A DNA stretch of 64,000 nt from JAZDFC01 sp043808235. GTDB taxonomy: Bacteria; Bacteroidota; Ignavibacteria; Ignavibacteriales; Melioribacteraceae. A program made the position numbers and the translations under genes. The stretch covers positions 1 to 64,000 of the forward strand of contig JAZDFC010000092.1 in NCBI GenBank assembly GCA_043808235.1, given 5' to 3'. Of the stretch, positions 59,576-64,000 are shown piece after piece. The notes beneath the pieces are model-generated. The model had not been told where the DNA came from. It searched no databases and was given only the letters and a program-made list of their open reading frames with translations. Within the stretch, counting starts at the first letter, position 1. Every line of letters starts with the position of its first letter.

Positions 59576-60162
59576 TTATACCGCGAAATAAACTTCTTCA
59601 CTTTTATTTGTTGATTTTTCTTCTAAACAGCGCGGCATATTATATACATAATCAAGATGATTGCACTTGCTTTTTAATATTCTGAGAAAACTATTAATCC
59701 TATCGTTATATTCAATCCAATAATCCTCATGCAATTTTTTCTTAATTAAATTTAAAAGTCTATTTGTTGTAATTGCTAATTTTGAATCAAAAACAGTCCA
59801 GCATGTTCCTAAATGTTCTGAAAATGTATCAAATACAGTAGTTAGTAAAAACAATAGTAAATCCGCTTCTAACTTTTTATCTTTTGTTGTCTTGGCGAAA
59901 TGGTTTACTATTTTGATTGATTGGCTAATTGCTTTTGCGAGATGTTTTTGAATTATACCTCGATTAAGATTACTAAAAATATTCTCAATATTGTCTTTAG
60001 CATCTTCAAAAAGATCAATAACGGAATTGTTTTGAAGGTAATCGAAGCACAAAGAATCGTACATTTCCTTGTTTTTTTGGAAAATTTGAGAACTATTTTT
60101 TCCAATTCTTCGTGCGGTAACGATTTAATTACTTCCTTAAATTCAGAACTAAGTTTAGCCAT
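59576..60162 (-). pseudogene. Conserved protein of unknown function, split by an A7-tract frameshift
   Basis: The first part, from ATG at 60162, reads MAKLSSEFKEVIKSLPHEEL, EKIVLKFSKK. The rest, in another frame, reads NKEMYDSLCFDYLQNN to the stop at 59576 (NMPRCLEEKS). The two join if the ribosome or polymerase moves back one base on the seven-A tract (T7 on the plus strand, 60072-60078): TCC AAA AAA then AAC AAG GAA. The joined product would be about 195 residues and resembles a family I recall from Bacteroidota, starting MAKLSPEF and containing TKxKxLEADLL. No function known. Confidence 0.65.
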
Positions 60163-60244
60163 AGAATTAGTATTTATTTTAAAATTAAAGTCTGTTCAAG
60201 TATGATTATTCCGCTATTAACTGTTAAGTAAATTTTGATTCCTA

Positions 60245-61630
60245 TTATTTTTTATACCGCGAAATAAACTCTTCCACTTCGGGAATTCCACCCTGGTAAA
60301 TTAAATATCCGTTACTCGGTTCGCGTTCGGTTATTTCTCCGGCGATAGGTTTCAGCATAATCTCTTTTACTTTTTCGAGATCGTGCGTTTGACCGAGCGC
60401 CCAGCCGAGTTTTACATATGCAACTTCGGGCAGCATATTAGCCCCGGGAATTACACCAAGTTCCATCATATCGCGACCGGTATCGTAAACGTACATCTGC
60501 ACGTATCCCCAAAGAGTCTGCACAGTCATATAAACCGCAACGCCTTTCTCTTGCGCTTTTTTTAATGCAGGGTACAATGGTTTGTTAACATGACCGAGTC
60601 CGGTGCCGGCGATTACAATCCCGGAATAATTATTGTCTATCAAGGCTTCGATGATATCGGGTTTCATATTGGGATAGTAATAAACGATGCTAACGTTTTC
60701 ATCGAACGCAGTGTTGATTGTTACGTTCCTATCTTTTCTTCTTCGTTTATAATCCGAACGAAGCGGGGTGATTTCATCACGGCTCACTTGAGCGATTGGA
60801 ATATCGCCAATGGTGCGAAATGTTGATCGATAACTCGAATGCATTTTTCGCACGCGAGTTCCGCGGTGGAGTAATCCGTAATTATCCGAAGTTGGTCCGA
60901 ACATACAAACCATAACTTCTGCGATGTCGCTTTCGGCAGCAGTCTTTACGCTATGCATCAAATTTAATGCGGCATCTGATGAAGGTCTGTCACTCGACCT
61001 TTGTGAGCCAACCATAACAATTGGTATTGGAGAATTCTGCACCATAAACGAAAGTATAGCGGATGTGTGATGCATTGTATCCGTGCCGTGACCAATTACA
61101 ATTCCATCAACTCCTTTTTCAATTTCGCGCCCGATTGCCTCTGCTGTGCCGATCCATTGTTCGGGTCCCATGTTCTCGCTAAATACGCCATAAAGTTTTT
61201 CTGTTTCAAGATTGCAATAATCAGCAAGCTCCGGAACCGATCCGTAAAGTTCACCGGGAGAAAATGCGGGAATAACAGCTCCCGTCCTATAATCAAGCCG
61301 GCTTGCAATTGTGCCGCCAGTTCCGAGTAATTTCACTTTTGGTTTCCTCGGTTCGTACGGGAAATCCTTTTCTGGAATCTTGTAATGCGCTTCTTTCCGT
61401 CCGGAAATTTTAATATCAATCACAGAATCGGCAGCCAAACCGATGTTGTAACCAACTTGTAGTTTTATCACTATATGTAAGGGATCGGCGGTTTCAGATC
61501 GGGGAAGTATAATTCCTTTGAATGAACCTTTGTTTGTAATAATCTCAACATCGCTCCAAACCATCGCTCCGAACTGCCTGAGTGTATCGAGGGCTTTGCC
61601 ACGGTAACCTTTGTAATCATTATCTGACAT
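60245..61630 (-). CDS. gatD: Archaeal-type Glu-tRNA(Gln) amidotransferase subunit D
   Basis: 461 residues. Residues about 1-90 are the GatD-specific N domain (GKALDTLRQFGAMVWSDVEI, FKGIILPRS). Then an L-asparaginase-like domain: LLGTGGTIASRLDYRTGAV with the nucleophile Thr, IGHGTDTMHHTSA, GSQRSSDRPSSDAA, and LGVIPGANMLPEVAYVKLGW near the end. Length and the extra N domain distinguish it from ordinary asparaginases. GatD releases ammonia from Gln/Asn for GatE, which converts Glu-tRNA(Gln) to Gln-tRNA(Gln). It lies 18 bp downstream of gatE. Confidence 0.92.
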   Translation of the reverse strand: MSDNDYKGYRGKALDTLRQFGAMVWSDVEIITNKGSFKGIILPRSETADPLHIVIKLQVGYNIGLAADSVIDIKISGRKEAHYKIPEKDFPYEPRKPKVKLLGTGGTIASRLDYRTGAVIPAFSPGELYGSVPELADYCNLETEKLYGVFSENMGPEQWIGTAEAIGREIEKGVDGIVIGHGTDTMHHTSAILSFMVQNSPIPIVMVGSQRSSDRPSSDAALNLMHSVKTAAESDIAEVMVCMFGPTSDNYGLLHRGTRVRKMHSSYRSTFRTIGDIPIAQVSRDEITPLRSDYKRRRKDRNVTINTAFDENVSIVYYYPNMKPDIIEALIDNNYSGIVIAGTGLGHVNKPLYPALKKAQEKGVAVYMTVQTLWGYVQMYVYDTGRDMMELGVIPGANMLPEVAYVKLGWALGQTHDLEKVKEIMLKPIAGEITEREPSNGYLIYQGGIPEVEEFISRYKK

Positions 61631-61648
61631 ATATAAATCCTAATTTTA

Positions 61649-63559
61649 TCAAAATGAATGCTCAACAATTTCGGCAACTATCTTTCCACCAATCCTCATC
61701 CTGACTTTTTCCATAACATTTCCAAGCAGCACAGGTTTGTAATTTTCTTCGCATCGTATCGGCAAATTTTTAATTTCTTCGGTTGTCTCACTGATTATCT
61801 GGTCGAGTTCTCTCATCGTTAAAGGTCTCGGCAATAACTCGGGATAAAATTTTCCTTTCTCTAGAGATTTTACAAGAACAAGTAAAATTCCATCGCGCGA
61901 AAGGAGACCATTTTTGTATGAATCGAAAATATCTTTTAACATCTCTTCCGTAATTAGCGAGGGATTGAACCCCTTCTTTCTTAATCGCTTTGGGTATTGG
62001 ATTAAAACTACTGAAGCAAGAACCGGATTAATCCCCCATTCATTAACAAAATATTTAAACAAGTTTGCGAATCGAGAGATTGAAAGTTCGTGTGCAATAT
62101 CTGCCGGGACATTCAAAGTCTGATACCAGGCTAATCTATCCCAGAATTTTTCAGGTAAATCAAAACTTAGTTTTTGCTGTCGCTCAACAGTAATTCTTTT
62201 TGGAGGAAGATCTGTATCGGGATACATTCTGTCGGCTCCCGGTAAAATTCGTTCGAATCCGTTTGTACCGTCGCGAAGCGCCTGTCGCGTTTCCGAAGGA
62301 ACGCCGATTGTTGCTTCTTTTGCACGGATAATTATTTCTTTGACAGCAGCTTCCGAATCAATTTCGTTGCCCCAAACTAAAACCACAGTATCATCATCGG
62401 TGGCGCCGACGGCACGTTTAACATTCACCCATTCGGCGGATGCTAAATTTTCTCCTTTGCTATCCGAGTGAATGATGTTTGGAATTGTTGTTAAGCATGC
62501 GATTACCCGAACTCTATCGGATATCTCTTTCGAGAAATATGTATCGGTTTGTGTTTTCCAGTGAAGTAATCCGGCAAATCCTTTTAACAAAACGCACTTG
62601 ATAATTAATTGATTGTCGATTGCGGTTCGAATAGGATTAAAATAAACTTTCTTCAAAATTTTAGTAACATTCTCTGACCTTGCCTGGAAAGTTTCAGCAG
62701 TAATTCCTCTTCGGTGAAGCTCCTCGCGAAGCCGCAATAAATTCCATTGTCGCATTGCTTCGTTATAGGTCAATAAGGGAATCCTGCCGATTTTGGGAAC
62801 ACCTTTTATTTCGATACGGGTTCCGCCTTCAACGCTTACATTCACGTCCTCGCGGGCAGAACCAATGCCGCGCCTTACTTTATTTGTGCTGCGAACAACC
62901 GAGCTGCAAATCCATGCAACCTCGGCAACTTCCTGAGGAGTTTTCATATCCGGAGCCGTAACTGTTTCAATCAAAGGCATTCCGAGTCTGTCTGTTAGGT
63001 ACACCCTATAATGTCCATTATCACTAACCTCACGGCATGAATCTTCTTCAATCGACATCTGTAAAATCTTTACTTTTCTGTTTTTGTAGGGTATCTCACC
63101 GTCTAACGCGAAAATCGCAGTTCGCTGAAATCCAGTTGGAATACTACCATCGAGATATTGTTTGCGCGCAATGTGTAATTCATCAACCAATGAACAATCG
63201 AAAAGTAATCCGCACTGAAGTGCGATGTCGAGCGCTTCCTCATTAATTAAAAATGGGGGAGTATCATCCATTTCATAAGTGCAGACGGTTTCGCGCTTTA
63301 TTCTATAAATAATTTCTTTCTTTGTTTTGAATTCCATCAGTGCAGTCCCATCGTATTCGCCAAGTTCGGAAAGAGTCGGGCGCATGTGCCGGAGAATTTC
63401 TGCGTCGTAGATTTCGCTGTAATGACCGGCAGGGCAGCGGCAGAATAATTTTTTTTCAGTTAATAACTGTTGATGAATTTCCAATCCGGATTTGAACCCG
63501 ACAGTTTCATAATCCGCGGGAGTCATTTCATCGAACGGTTTAAAAATAAAGTCTTTCAT
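61649..63559 (-). CDS. gatE: Archaeal-type Glu-tRNA(Gln) amidotransferase subunit E
   Basis: 636 residues, about the archaeal GatE length. The GatB/GatE kinase-amidotransferase core is clear: VGFKSGLEIHQQLLTEKKLF, RCPAGHYS, HIARKQYLDGSIPTGFQRTA, IEEDSCREVSDNG, YLTDRLGMPLIE, SVVRSTNKVRRGIGSAREDVN (21 at most) and GTRIEIKGVPKIGRIP. A GAD-type insertion absent from GatB lies at about 275-410 (LLKGFAGLLHWKTQTDTYFS, VWGNEIDSEAA). The C-terminal tail domain ends the protein. It phosphorylates Glu-tRNA(Gln) and transfers ammonia from GatD. Bacteria normally use GatCAB, so this operon is unusual here. Confidence 0.93.
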   Translation of the reverse strand: MKDFIFKPFDEMTPADYETVGFKSGLEIHQQLLTEKKLFCRCPAGHYSEIYDAEILRHMRPTLSELGEYDGTALMEFKTKKEIIYRIKRETVCTYEMDDTPPFLINEEALDIALQCGLLFDCSLVDELHIARKQYLDGSIPTGFQRTAIFALDGEIPYKNRKVKILQMSIEEDSCREVSDNGHYRVYLTDRLGMPLIETVTAPDMKTPQEVAEVAWICSSVVRSTNKVRRGIGSAREDVNVSVEGGTRIEIKGVPKIGRIPLLTYNEAMRQWNLLRLREELHRRGITAETFQARSENVTKILKKVYFNPIRTAIDNQLIIKCVLLKGFAGLLHWKTQTDTYFSKEISDRVRVIACLTTIPNIIHSDSKGENLASAEWVNVKRAVGATDDDTVVLVWGNEIDSEAAVKEIIIRAKEATIGVPSETRQALRDGTNGFERILPGADRMYPDTDLPPKRITVERQQKLSFDLPEKFWDRLAWYQTLNVPADIAHELSISRFANLFKYFVNEWGINPVLASVVLIQYPKRLRKKGFNPSLITEEMLKDIFDSYKNGLLSRDGILLVLVKSLEKGKFYPELLPRPLTMRELDQIISETTEEIKNLPIRCEENYKPVLLGNVMEKVRMRIGGKIVAEIVEHSF

Positions 63560-63832
63560 TCTTGTCTCTTTGAATTCTGGATAGGGGAGGCCCTAAAGTG
63601 TGTTTATGGAGGTATTTTAAATACAATAAAATTTTATTTGGCAAAACTAAAAATTTCCATCGTTCGGATAAATCAGTATAACTTCTTGTGAAAACTTAGT
63701 TACTCGGCGATAAAGAAGCAAGAATCGATTACGGGCTTATTTTAAGTAAAATTCGAAATTATTAAGATAGAGCATACAAGAAAAATAAAATAGTATTCGT
63801 TATATTTAACAAGACGTTTAGAGAAAAAGCAA

Positions 63833-64000
63833 ATGGATAAAGATGCAGTTTATTTAGTACAGGAAATCAATTCTGAATTGAAAAGAAAGTACCCAGACTT
63901 TCAAGGCATATATTTTTTTGGTTCGCGTGTAAATGGGCTTTTTCGAAAGGATTCGGATGTTGATATCGCTTTGATTTTTAAAAGAGTAATAGATTGGCGG
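63833..64000 (+). CDS. Nucleotidyltransferase (MNT-type), 3' end outside window
   Basis: The ATG at 63833 opens a frame that is still open at the window edge (56 codons). It has FFGSRVNGLFRKDSDVDIAL: the GS(x9-10)DxD core of minimal nucleotidyltransferases, with FGSR as in the DNA polymerase beta-like family. Frequently paired with a HEPN gene downstream, which would lie beyond the window. No clear ribosome binding site (GAGAAAAAGC upstream). Confidence 0.75.
   Translation, partial: MDKDAVYLVQEINSELKRKYPDFQGIYFFGSRVNGLFRKDSDVDIALIFKRVIDWR

Noticed and set aside
60072..60078. Classical programmed -1 frameshift site (X XXY YYZ)
   Set aside because: In the zero frame the run is TCC AAA AAA ACA, which does not give a standard slippery heptamer and no stimulatory structure was seen; polymerase slippage or mutation is more likely.

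Overview
The window looks like chromosomal DNA from a Bacteroidota/Chlorobiota-type bacterium, most likely class Ignavibacteria. Fifteen predicted exported proteins end in a type IX secretion (T9SS) sorting domain that starts with NYPNPFN and ends in a K(M/L)(L/I)LLK-like tail, a flavour I associate with Ignavibacteria. The DNA is AT-rich. TonB-type outer-membrane barrels, AraC-type hybrid sensors and a YceI/DUF5777 cluster fit the same assignment. I see no rRNA, tRNA, CRISPR array or intact transposase.

Layout. 1-11.5 kb is mostly housekeeping: the end of an alpha-amylase-type glycosidase, an outer-membrane barrel protein, an M24 peptidase, a class-1 glutamine amidotransferase, Sua5, a HisN-like phosphatase, an unassigned 613-residue protein, an SDR and a yeast-type cytosine deaminase. 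It also holds an orphan hicB and a hicBA pair whose hicA has a premature stop. 11.6-53.3 kb is dominated by T9SS cargo, nearly all on the minus strand: three proteins with an NW..G.P..DDV head, a kelch protein, propellers, a beta-helix, an esterase, and three paralogues of about 780-1115 residues, two of which carry repeat or RTX-like domains. Six cargo genes between 50833 and 37563 are separated by about 13-31 bp and look like one operon. Two signalling units sit among them: a TPR/histidine kinase/receiver/AraC one-protein system (24.3-27.1 kb), and an operon of a CRTAC1-like-ectodomain histidine kinase plus an NtrC-type regulator (32.6-37.5 kb). 53.4-58.5 kb holds a membrane AraC regulator and a five-gene cluster with two heme-c-type motifs. 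58.6-60.2 kb is a decaying patch (HEPN/MNT pair and a conserved small protein, each with an apparent one-base frameshift). 60.2-63.6 kb encodes GatE and GatD, the archaeal-type tRNA-dependent amidotransferase. A nucleotidyltransferase runs off the right end.

The most unusual signal is inside the sorting domains. At one position of the T9SS domain, ten of the fifteen genes carry a 28-bp self-complementary element (outer arms GTAGAGAC/GTCTCTAC), always translated in the same phase. Its centre varies between copies while both arms change together. In four copies (three at this site and one at a second site) the palindrome is split at its exact centre by a 21-bp (7-codon) insert. Three other genes have unrelated hairpin repeats at the same site and two have an empty site. 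Further hairpins lie elsewhere in the same coding sequences. This looks like a family of protein-coding palindromic elements comparable in principle to the Rickettsia palindromic elements, with nested insertion and a hot spot in the secretion signal.
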